The translations under genes were made by a program, and so were the position numbers. A stretch of DNA of 46,451 nucleotides from Chlorobiota bacterium (GTDB lineage: Bacteria > Bacteroidota > Ignavibacteria > Kapaibacteriales > NICIL-2): NCBI GenBank assembly GCA_026415505.1, contig JAOAGY010000041.1, forward strand, positions 1 through 46,451, in the 5' to 3' direction. The notes beneath the pieces were generated by a model that did no database searches, had not been told where the DNA came from, and saw only the letters and a program-made list of their open reading frames with translations. Below, in pieces: positions 10,407 to 16,794 of the stretch. Every line of letters starts with the position of its first letter. Position 1 is the first letter of the stretch.

Positions 10407-11051
10407 CTACACCCACCGCCCGTATGTGCGGAGCCACTCGATCGCGTCACGATAATCCGGGCATATTCTTTCGAGCTGCCGCCAAAATCGAGAGCTGTGG
10501 TCTGGAACGTCAGTGTGCACAAGTTCGTGCAGTATCAAGTACTCCATCACCTGCGGTGGAACTTTGACGATGCGCCAATCGAAGGCGATAACCCCGTCGC
10601 GAGAACAATAGCCCCATGCACTCCGATAGTCTCCGATCTTCACCGCGGCATAGTGGAAGCCGTAACGCTCGGCAAGCTGACGGGTGCGGCGACGAACAAG
10701 GCGTTCGGCTTCGTTTCGATACCACTGTCGCTGAATCTCGGGATCGTCGAGATTTTCCCCGCTCGCGATAATGCGTCGATGGGGATATAGCAGCACATCG
10801 CTGCCGAGCCGTTTGCGCTGGACGATGCGGTACACCTTGCCGCGATAGAGCAATTCACCGGGACTGACGATCAAGCGCCCCATCGTTCGATATCGCTGGC
10901 GTTGGCGTTCGATCCACTGCCGATGCTTCGCGACCAACTGTAGCAGCGTCCGCTCTGCATATCGCGGCGAGGCGAGCACGACAACTTGCCCGCTCGGCTG
11001 CACGGTAATCCACACACGCCGGACAGCACGCCGTTCGATGACGATGCGCAC
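10407..11051 (-). CDS. YgjP-type (DUF45, M48-like) metallopeptidase
   Basis: A 214-residue protein with a zinc-binding HELVH motif (about 173-177), embedded in VMEYLILHELVHTDVPDHSSRFW, where the later His and Glu regions complete the metal site. The upstream SAWGYCSRDGVIAFDWRIVKVP segment is the conserved WGxCSxxGxIxxxWRLxxxP block of the YgjP/SprT-like family. The N-terminus has IERRAVRRVWITVQPSGQVVVLASP, also typical. The family is often linked to restriction-modification or DNA-repair loci, though the substrate is unknown. Here it converges on the DGQHR gene with a 68-bp gap. The start is a GTG at 11051; no in-frame ATG lies nearby that keeps the conserved N-terminus. Confidence 0.88.
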   Translation of the reverse strand: MRIVIERRAVRRVWITVQPSGQVVVLASPRYAERTLLQLVAKHRQWIERQRQRYRTMGRLIVSPGELLYRGKVYRIVQRKRLGSDVLLYPHRRIIASGENLDDPEIQRQWYRNEAERLVRRRTRQLAERYGFHYAAVKIGDYRSAWGYCSRDGVIAFDWRIVKVPPQVMEYLILHELVHTDVPDHSSRFWRQLERICPDYRDAIEWLRTYGRWV

Positions 11052-11251
11052 AACAACCGACTCCGTCGTTCGACTACGTTGCGTCCCTCTTTGCTGCAGA
11101 ACAAAATTACACGATCGCGTGATTCAACATCGCCTCGCCGGTCGGCGCTTCCGAACCCGACGTGGAGCGATCATTGCCCCGCCTCGATACATTCGACAGT
11201 CTCGCCCGACGATGAACCGAACGCCCCCACAGGCGAGTTCACCACTCACCG

Positions 11252-11803
11252 CTACTGAAAGCGATAGACGACGCCTACCGTCAGAAACGACGCTGCGAAG
11301 GCGATACGCAAGTGAGCTGCCAGTCTCGGTGTGAAAAAGTACCACGCCCCCAGTCCACCGACAAGCTGCACATCGTTTTGCGACGACGAAAGAGTAATAC
11401 CCGAATTCAGATCGCTCGTGACGGTTTGGAAGCGATAAGCGAATCCAGCCATGATGTAGGGGTCTATTTCGGGTGAATCCTCCATCGCCGGAGATAGGTG
11501 GTACACGCCCGCAAGTGTTATGGGGATGATCGTCGTCTTGGTTGCAGTTCCCGAATCGGCAACCTGTTTACTGTAGCGTGAAAAATCGAGCGAAACGCCG
11601 ATGTTGACGATGCCCGGTCCCGCCTCGTCCTTGCCGGTCAAGACGTATTCACCATCAACTCCGATGTCGAAGGCGTTTTCTTTGGCACCCAAACCAACAC
11701 GAACACCACCGAAGATACTTCCTTTGGGCAAAAATTGCTGCGCAATCGCCGGCGAGAACACCAGCCCGATCATACACACGGCAACAGCAAGTCGAGAGTT
11801 CAT
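11252..11803 (-). CDS. Small outer-membrane beta-barrel protein
   Basis: A 183-residue protein with a signal peptide (MNSRLAVAVCMIGLVFSPAIAQ, cleavage after about 21). The mature part shows alternating hydrophobic/polar strands with Gly and aromatic residues, for example GVRVGLGAKENAFDIGVDGEY, ITLAGVYHLSP and YIMAGFAYRFQTV. The last residues, FLTVGVVYRFQ, resemble a terminal barrel strand, although the final residue is Gln rather than an aromatic. Size suits an eight-stranded OmpX/OmpW-like barrel. It starts 20 bp after the stop of the alpha-oxoamine synthase gene on the same strand, so the two are probably co-transcribed. No specific function can be given. Confidence 0.75.
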   Translation of the reverse strand: MNSRLAVAVCMIGLVFSPAIAQQFLPKGSIFGGVRVGLGAKENAFDIGVDGEYVLTGKDEAGPGIVNIGVSLDFSRYSKQVADSGTATKTTIIPITLAGVYHLSPAMEDSPEIDPYIMAGFAYRFQTVTSDLNSGITLSSSQNDVQLVGGLGAWYFFTPRLAAHLRIAFAASFLTVGVVYRFQ

Positions 11804-11823
11804 CGCAACTCCAATTGGTGGTA

Positions 11824-13056
11824 CTACTGAACAGCGATACCGGACGGCGTCGGCGCGCGATCACCGATGAGCCCGAGCTCTCGTCCGGCACGCTCGAAGA
11901 CATCGAGAATGATGTCGAGATGTTCTTTCTGATGCGTCGCCATATAGCTGGTCCGCATCATGCTCATGTTCGGTGGCACTCCTGGCGGGATGAACGCATT
12001 GACGAACACTCCGCCATCGTACAGCTTGCGCCAGAGTACCAACGCCGTTTCGACCTCACCGACGATGACAGGTACGATCGCGGTCGGCGAATGATAGACG
12101 TTGAAACCGAGCGCCGCCAACCCCTTCCTCATGTAATCGGCATTAGCGATGAGCTGTGTAACCAACTCCGGATGTTGCTCCAGAATCTCCAGTGCTGCGA
12201 GTGCCGCTGCAACCGATGCCGGAGTGGGCGATGCACTGAAAATCAACGCTGGCGAGTGGTGTTTGAGGTAGTTGATGACGCGCTCAGGACCGGCAACGAA
12301 ACCACCGAGCGAAGCGAACGTTTTCGAGAATGTTCCCATCGTCAGATCGGTCTCGGCAGTCAGACCGAAGTGGCTGGCTGTCCCGCGTCCACCCCGACCG
12401 ATGACGCCGACCGCATGCGCATCGTCAACGAGCACTCGTGCTCCGTACCGATGGGAGACTTCGACCAAACGCGGCAAGTCCACGATTTCCCCTGTGACCG
12501 AGAACACACCATCGGTAACGACGAGCTTGCCGGCATCGGCAGGAATATGGCGGAGGACCTTTTCGAGGTCGTCCATATCGTTGTGCTTGTAACGGACAAA
12601 TTGTGCAAAACCGCCTTTTGCCAGCATGCACCCGTTGATGATGGATGCGTGGTTTTCTTTGTCGCTGATAACATAATCGCCTTTCCCGACGAGCGCGCTG
12701 ATCGTGCCGAGCGCTGTCTGGTAACCGGTCGAAAACAGCAGTACTGCTTCGTACCCTAAAAACTCGGCTAAGCGGCGTTCCAGCTCGTTGTGCAAGTCAA
12801 TCGTGCCGGTCAAATAGCGTGAGCCGGAACATCCGGTCCCATAGTGCTCGATTGCACGAATCGCAGCTTCCTTGACCGCCGGATGTGCCGTCAGACCAAG
12901 ATAATTGTTCGAACCAGCCATGATAACCTTCCGTCCCTCGATTCGCACGACGGGACCTTCGTTGTCCTCGATCGGACGGAAGTACGGATAGAGACCCTGC
13001 GCCTTGACCTCGTCGGCGCGGGTGAATTCATAACATTTCGTGAACAGATCAGCCAT
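11824..13056 (-). CDS. Serine palmitoyltransferase-like alpha-oxoamine synthase
   Basis: A 410-residue PLP-dependent fold-type I enzyme condensing an amino acid with an acyl-CoA. The opening with [16 protein letters not shown], then [14 protein letters not shown] and [17 protein letters not shown], matches bacterial serine palmitoyltransferase-like proteins better than the biotin enzyme BioF or the threonine enzyme Kbl. Active-site features are the ENHASI histidine that stacks on the cofactor, [10 protein letters not shown], and the Schiff-base lysine in [15 protein letters not shown]-terminal [19 protein letters not shown] is typical. If it is SPT, it makes 3-ketosphinganine, the first step of sphingolipid synthesis, known from many Bacteroidota. 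No other sphingolipid gene is nearby. The ATG at 13056 is chosen; the open frame extends 31 codons upstream without homology. Confidence 0.82.
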   Translation of the reverse strand: MADLFTKCYEFTRADEVKAQGLYPYFRPIEDNEGPVVRIEGRKVIMAGSNNYLGLTAHPAVKEAAIRAIEHYGTGCSGSRYLTGTIDLHNELERRLAEFLGYEAVLLFSTGYQTALGTISALVGKGDYVISDKENHASIINGCMLAKGGFAQFVRYKHNDMDDLEKVLRHIPADAGKLVVTDGVFSVTGEIVDLPRLVEVSHRYGARVLVDDAHAVGVIGRGGRGTASHFGLTAETDLTMGTFSKTFASLGGFVAGPERVINYLKHHSPALIFSASPTPASVAAALAALEILEQHPELVTQLIANADYMRKGLAALGFNVYHSPTAIVPVIVGEVETALVLWRKLYDGGVFVNAFIPPGVPPNMSMMRTSYMATHQKEHLDIILDVFERAGRELGLIGDRAPTPSGIAVQ

Positions 13057-13151
13057 ACTTCGAGGCTCCGTGATGATGCACAGTTCGTGCGACGACGAAA
13101 CGACTACTGGCAAATATCGGGAACACGAGGAGTTGTCTGGGACGCCCACGC

Positions 13152-13180
13152 ACGCTATGCACTATTTTCGTAGCGTAGTG
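13152..13180. promoter_or_regulatory. ompA promoter region: TATTTTCG box within nested inverted repeats
   Basis: A plus-strand TATTTTCG box (13163-13170) lies 112 bp before the OmpA ATG. It is enclosed by the inverted repeat ACGCTA (13152-13157) and TAGCGT (13171-13176), and overlaps a second repeat, CACTA (13160-13164) and TAGTG (13176-13180). Such an arrangement would suit a repressor site over the promoter. This is inference from pattern only. Confidence 0.35.
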
Positions 13181-13229
13181 TGGGTGGAACCTGATTGCCT
13201 ACTTGGGAATCTGGCGACGTTGATATTGC

Positions 13230-13246
13230 CCCCGCTCGTTGCGGGG
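13230..13246 (+). other. Hairpin in the ompA leader
   Basis: CCCCGC (13230-13235) pairs with GCGGGG (13241-13246) across a five-base loop. It sits in the predicted 112-base leader, 36 bases before the start codon, followed by a GGAGG motif at about 13272-13276. It may influence mRNA stability or translation; no riboswitch class is recognised. Confidence 0.35.
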
Positions 13247-13282
13247 AGTGTGATTTGTTCATTCATCATTTGGAGGTTCCAC

Positions 13283-15583
13283 ATGCTCCATCTCGATACC
13301 TGTTCGATTCGGTGCCGAGCGATGATGCTACGGTGCCTACTACTCGCTGTAGTGCTGTTTTCAGGACCGTCGTTGCTTCGAGCACAGGTTGATGGCGGAC
13401 GCGCGGGCTTCGGTTTCAACGCAGGTTTGGCAAAATACTTCGGCGAGTTCAGCGACAATTCGTGGTGGTTCGGTGGCGACGCATTCATTCGCTACAACGT
13501 AACCTCGGTGCTCGCACTCCAAGCACAATTCAACATCGCCAATCCTCGCTTTCGTGTCAACGTTGACAATGCCATCAGCAAGTACACCGACTACTATGGC
13601 ACTGGTCCGAACGCTCGCGAAGGCGGCTACTACCCCAATGGCACACGAATACCTGGCGGCGAGGTCGGCGAGGATGGGCGAAACAACATCCGCATCTTTT
13701 CGCCCGAATTGCTCGTGTGCATCAACCTTCTGCCGAGTCAACGCTTCAACCCGTATATCTTCGGTGGCGTCGGCTTGATGAATTTCCAAGTGCGACCAGG
13801 TCTTGCCGGTGGCGGCGGACTCGGACCTGGCGGGACCGTCGGCGTGTTGCCTGGTCAAGCTGCCGGTCTCTACTCGACAAGTGGATTCAACGGCGGACTG
13901 ATCTTTCCAGCCGGCATCGGATTCGAAATGTACTTGACCGACGATCTCGTGCTCAACGGGCGCGGGACGTTCCGTTTTACTTCGACGCCGTGGTTGGACG
14001 ACTACAACCCCGGCAGCATGAAAGATGGCAACGGTCAGACTCTGCCGGCACCGCCAGGAGTTACCCCTGGGAAAAACGACGCATTCATGACCATCGGGAT
14101 CGGCTTGAGTTACTATGTCTTCGGTAATGCTGATTTCGACGGTGACGGCATTCCCAATAGCCAGGAGCGGATTATCGGTACCGACGAGAACAACCCCGAT
14201 ACCGATGGCGACGGCTTGCCCGATGGCTTCGAGTACAATGGCACACGAGTCGTCCCGAAGGGCTGGACCGCCGATCGCATTGCCCGACTGCCCGAAACCA
14301 GCGAACGCTCCGATCCGCGCAAGGCAGATACCGACGGCGATGGTCTTAGCGACTACGAAGAGCTCACCGGCACACATACAAAGCTTACCGTTGCCGATAC
14401 CGATGGCGATGGTCTCAACGATGGCGCTGAAATCGCTCGCAAGACCGACCCGCTCAAAGCCGACTCCGACGGCGACGGATTGCTCGACGGTGACGAAGTC
14501 GCTACTCACAAGACCGATCCACTCAAACCCGATACCGATGGCGATAAACTCAGCGACGGTGAGGAAGTTCGCAAGTACGGCACCAACCCCCTGGCAACCG
14601 ATACCGACAGCGATGGTCTCGCCGATGGCGACGAAGTCATGACCTACAAAACCAATCCCGCACAAGCTGATACCGATGGCGATGGCCTTCGCGACGGCGA
14701 GGAAGTTCGCACCTATAAAACTGACCCGCTCAAAGCCGACTCCGACGGCGACAAGCTCACCGATGGAGAGGAAATCCGCACCCACAAAACCGACCCACTC
14801 AAAGCCGACTCCGACAACGACGGGCTCACCGATGGCGACGAAGTCGCAGTGTACAAGACCAATCCGCTCAGTACCGATACCGATGGCGACAAGCTCGCCG
14901 ACGGCGAGGAAGTTCGCACTTACAAAACAGACCCGACCAAGACCGACACCGATAGCGACGGTCTCGCTGACGGCGACGAAATCGCTACCTACAAGACCGA
15001 TCCGACCAAAGCCGATACTGACGGCGACGGCTGTAGCGATGGCAAAGAAGTGACCGAGCTTCGCACCAATCCGCTCGTCCGCGATACCGATGGAGACTCG
15101 ATCGAAGACTGTGTCGATCCATGCCCGACAGAAAAGGGACTCGCCTCGAAGGAAGATGCCGAAAAAGCCAAAGTCAAACCCGGTTGCCCAGGTGTCGTCG
15201 TTGGTACAAAGATCGACTTCCCCGACATTCTGTTCATCGTCAATACCGACGAGTTCAACTTCAAAGAACCCTCGACCATTGCCAGTCTGCGGAAGCTGCT
15301 CGAATACATGCAGCAGTGCGACAATCTTGGCGTCATCATCGAAGGACATGCTTCCGAAGAAGGCAACCCCAAGCGCAACCAAGTGCTCTCGGAGAAACGA
15401 GCCAAGAAAGTGCGCCAATGGCTCATCGAACAAGGTGTTCCGCCCAGCAAGATCATCGGTGCGATTGGGTATGGCACCACACGACCGAAGATCAAGGAAC
15501 GGAAGGATATGACCCCGCAGGAACGGGAAGAAGCACGTAAGGTCAATCGTCGCATCACGATCAGCGTCGAGCGTCCCTGCTGA
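13283..15583 (+). CDS. OmpA-family protein with N-terminal barrel and thrombospondin type-3 repeats
   Basis: A 766-residue outer-membrane protein. A signal peptide ends about residue 35 (LAVVLFSGPSLLRAQ). Residues about 36-280 show beta-barrel-like strands (FGFNAGLAKYFGEFSDNSWW). Residues about 283-618 hold some 14 calcium-binding thrombospondin type-3 motifs of the form DxDxDGLxDGxE, ending with a VDPCP cap. The C-terminus (about 649-766) is an OmpA peptidoglycan-binding domain with IIEGHASEEG, NQVLSEKRAKKVRQWLI and NRRITISVERPC. It should tether the outer membrane to the cell wall. The ATG at 13283 has a GGAGG six bases upstream; ATGs at 13322 and 13325 would shorten the signal peptide. A long leader precedes it and a terminator follows. 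Confidence 0.88.
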   Translation: MLHLDTCSIRCRAMMLRCLLLAVVLFSGPSLLRAQVDGGRAGFGFNAGLAKYFGEFSDNSWWFGGDAFIRYNVTSVLALQAQFNIANPRFRVNVDNAISKYTDYYGTGPNAREGGYYPNGTRIPGGEVGEDGRNNIRIFSPELLVCINLLPSQRFNPYIFGGVGLMNFQVRPGLAGGGGLGPGGTVGVLPGQAAGLYSTSGFNGGLIFPAGIGFEMYLTDDLVLNGRGTFRFTSTPWLDDYNPGSMKDGNGQTLPAPPGVTPGKNDAFMTIGIGLSYYVFGNADFDGDGIPNSQERIIGTDENNPDTDGDGLPDGFEYNGTRVVPKGWTADRIARLPETSERSDPRKADTDGDGLSDYEELTGTHTKLTVADTDGDGLNDGAEIARKTDPLKADSDGDGLLDGDEVATHKTDPLKPDTDGDKLSDGEEVRKYGTNPLATDTDSDGLADGDEVMTYKTNPAQADTDGDGLRDGEEVRTYKTDPLKADSDGDKLTDGEEIRTHKTDPLKADSDNDGLTDGDEVAVYKTNPLSTDTDGDKLADGEEVRTYKTDPTKTDTDSDGLADGDEIATYKTDPTKADTDGDGCSDGKEVTELRTNPLVRDTDGDSIEDCVDPCPTEKGLASKEDAEKAKVKPGCPGVVVGTKIDFPDILFIVNTDEFNFKEPSTIASLRKLLEYMQQCDNLGVIIEGHASEEGNPKRNQVLSEKRAKKVRQWLIEQGVPPSKIIGAIGYGTTRPKIKERKDMTPQEREEARKVNRRITISVERPC
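14131..15126 (+). repeat. Tandem 69-bp (23-residue) repeats coding for TSP3 motifs
   Basis: About 14 imperfect copies of a 69-bp unit. In the later copies, two sub-types alternate in part, LxDGDExAxYKTxP and LxDGEEVRxYKTDP, so a 138-bp period overlies the 69-bp one. This points to expansion by duplication of pairs. The repeats are coding and not CRISPR-like, as there are no unique spacers. Confidence 0.8.
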
Positions 15584-15602
15584 CGCTGGTCAACCACTCT
15601 CG

Positions 15603-15640
15603 AGTGCGTGGCGGATTCTTGCACCGATCCGCCACGCACT
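15603..15640 (+). terminator. Rho-independent terminator after the OmpA gene
   Basis: A perfect 14-bp stem (15603-15616 with 15627-15640) and a ten-base loop, followed by GTTTTTGTT (15641-15649). It serves the plus strand only; the csaA gene converges on it from the other side. Confidence 0.9.
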
Positions 15641-15666
15641 GTTTTTGTTCAGACCGCCAGCGCTCC

Positions 15667-15999
15667 CTAAAACACCCCCGCCCCGAGCGGCACATCCGCA
15701 TCGGGACGAAGGAGCACCACCGCACCACGATCGTCGGGCACACCGAGCACGAGCACTTCCGACACGAAACCGGCGATGCGCTTGGGCGGGAAATTGACCA
15801 CTGCCACGACCAGGCGTCCGAGGAGTTCCTCCGGTCGGTACCGCTCGGTGATTTGTGCGCTCGACGTCTTGACGCCGAGCCGATCGCCGAAATCGATCCA
15901 GAGTTTGTACGCCGGCTTGCGTGCTTCGGGGAAGCGTTCGGCACGCACGATGCGTCCGATGCGCATATCGAGCAGGGCAAATGCGTCGAGTGTCTCCAT
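15667..15999 (-). CDS. csaA: CsaA-like tRNA-binding-domain protein
   Basis: A 110-residue single-domain OB-fold protein of the tRNA-binding (EMAP/MetG C-terminal) family. LDMRIGRIVRAERFPEARKPAYKLWIDFG, then GVKTSSAQIT, LGRLVVAVVNFPPKRIAGFVSEVLVLG and VLLRPDADVPLGAGV are the conserved blocks. In Bacillus, CsaA acts as a secretion-related chaperone dimer, while the fold also binds tRNA; which role applies here is unknown. Length equals the family norm. The ATG at 15999 fits homology exactly; the longer open frame upstream has none. It is divergent from the TetR gene, with a shared 93-bp intergenic region that holds the TetR operator candidate. The 3' end converges on the OmpA terminator. Confidence 0.87.
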   Translation of the reverse strand: METLDAFALLDMRIGRIVRAERFPEARKPAYKLWIDFGDRLGVKTSSAQITERYRPEELLGRLVVAVVNFPPKRIAGFVSEVLVLGVPDDRGAVVLLRPDADVPLGAGVF

Positions 16000-16052
16000 C
16001 GCTTGCGTTCGAGGTGAGCGACGGCAAAAATCGGGCATGTGGCTCGATGTCG

Positions 16053-16060
16053 TATTTTCG
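16053..16060 (+). promoter_or_regulatory. Putative -7 box TATTTTCG for tetR
   Basis: A TAnnTTCG box, 32 bp before the TetR ATG and seven bases upstream of the palindromic operator, so a bound repressor would sit on the start site of transcription. Confidence 0.45.
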
Positions 16061-16066
16061 CCGACC

Positions 16067-16078
16067 GACTGGTCAGTC
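16067..16078. promoter_or_regulatory. Putative TetR operator (GACTG-GT-CAGTC)
   Basis: A perfect inverted repeat with 5-base arms around GT, immediately downstream of the predicted promoter box and 14 bases before the TetR ATG. Sites containing GACTGGTCAGTC-like cores are commonly seen for TetR/AcrR regulators of this type. Position suggests autoregulation of tetR and the coupled receptor gene; a role on the divergent csaA is possible but weaker. Confidence 0.55.
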
Positions 16079-16092
16079 AACAGACGTCGAAC

Positions 16093-16794
16093 ATGGCACG
16101 CCGACCGCAGACCGACGAGCAATGGAACGCCAAACGCAGCCACATCATCGCCGCAGCAATCAAGGTGTTCGCCCAGCGCGGCTTCCATGCCACGAAGATG
16201 GAACACATCGCCGAAGCAGCCCGCATCGGCAAGGGCACCATCTACGAGTACTTCTCGACTAAAGACGAGCTGTTTTTGGCGGTGTACGACTACTGGATGG
16301 ATTCCTACGAAGCCGCCATGCAACGCGCAGCCGATGAGCACGCGGGCGATCCGCTGGCGACTGCCGATGCGCTCATCGAGACGGCAATCGCCTTCTACGA
16401 AGAGCACGCCGAGTACGCACCGATCCTGCTCGAATTCTGGGCACACGCGCTACGGAGCGACGATCCACACTTTCTCGAACGCATTCAGCAGATGAAGCGC
16501 ACGCTCGGACAGATCGGCGCAACAGTCGCGCGGCAATTGGTCAAAAAAGGTGCGTTTGCACCAGTGGACGTCGAATCGTTCGCCCATCTGGAGCTGGGTA
16601 TCTCCGATGGCATCTTTCTCCACTGGGTGCTCGACGGTCAGCGCTACTCGTTGCACGATGCCTACCGTTTCCGCCAGGCGGTCATCGGCGCTGGTTTGAT
16701 GCGCCCGATGCTCCGAAAGCTGCTCGGCGCCAAAGTCTCCAAGCGACTGCGTTCAGGATACCTTTCTCCACCGTCATCGAAACGCTCTCGATAA
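16093..16794 (+). CDS. TetR/AcrR-family transcriptional regulator
   Basis: A 233-residue repressor-type regulator. The N-terminal DNA-binding domain has RSHIIAAAIKVFAQRGFHATKMEHIAEAARIGKGTIYEYFSTKDELF, the classic TetR_N helix-turn-helix. The C-terminal ligand domain is helical, with EFWAHALRSDD as in the TetR_C group found beside lipid or efflux genes. The ATG at 16093 is followed at once by MARRPQTDEQW and is preceded by a palindrome (16067-16078); the frame open to 16039 runs through the operator and is not used. The stop codon TAA overlaps the ATG of the TonB-dependent receptor gene (TAATG at 16792-16796). That implies translational coupling and makes the receptor the likely target. Confidence 0.92.
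   Translation: MARRPQTDEQWNAKRSHIIAAAIKVFAQRGFHATKMEHIAEAARIGKGTIYEYFSTKDELFLAVYDYWMDSYEAAMQRAADEHAGDPLATADALIETAIAFYEEHAEYAPILLEFWAHALRSDDPHFLERIQQMKRTLGQIGATVARQLVKKGAFAPVDVESFAHLELGISDGIFLHWVLDGQRYSLHDAYRFRQAVIGAGLMRPMLRKLLGAKVSKRLRSGYLSPPSSKRSR

Noticed and set aside
14131..15126. Regular repeats resembling a CRISPR array
   Set aside because: Repeats are contiguous, coding and without unique spacers; they encode calcium-binding motifs.
13361..15433. 690-codon minus-strand open frame opposite the OmpA/TSP3 gene
   Set aside because: Mirror of the TSP3 codon pattern (GAC-rich sense gives GTC-rich antisense). It has no start context and no homology, while the sense protein is clear.
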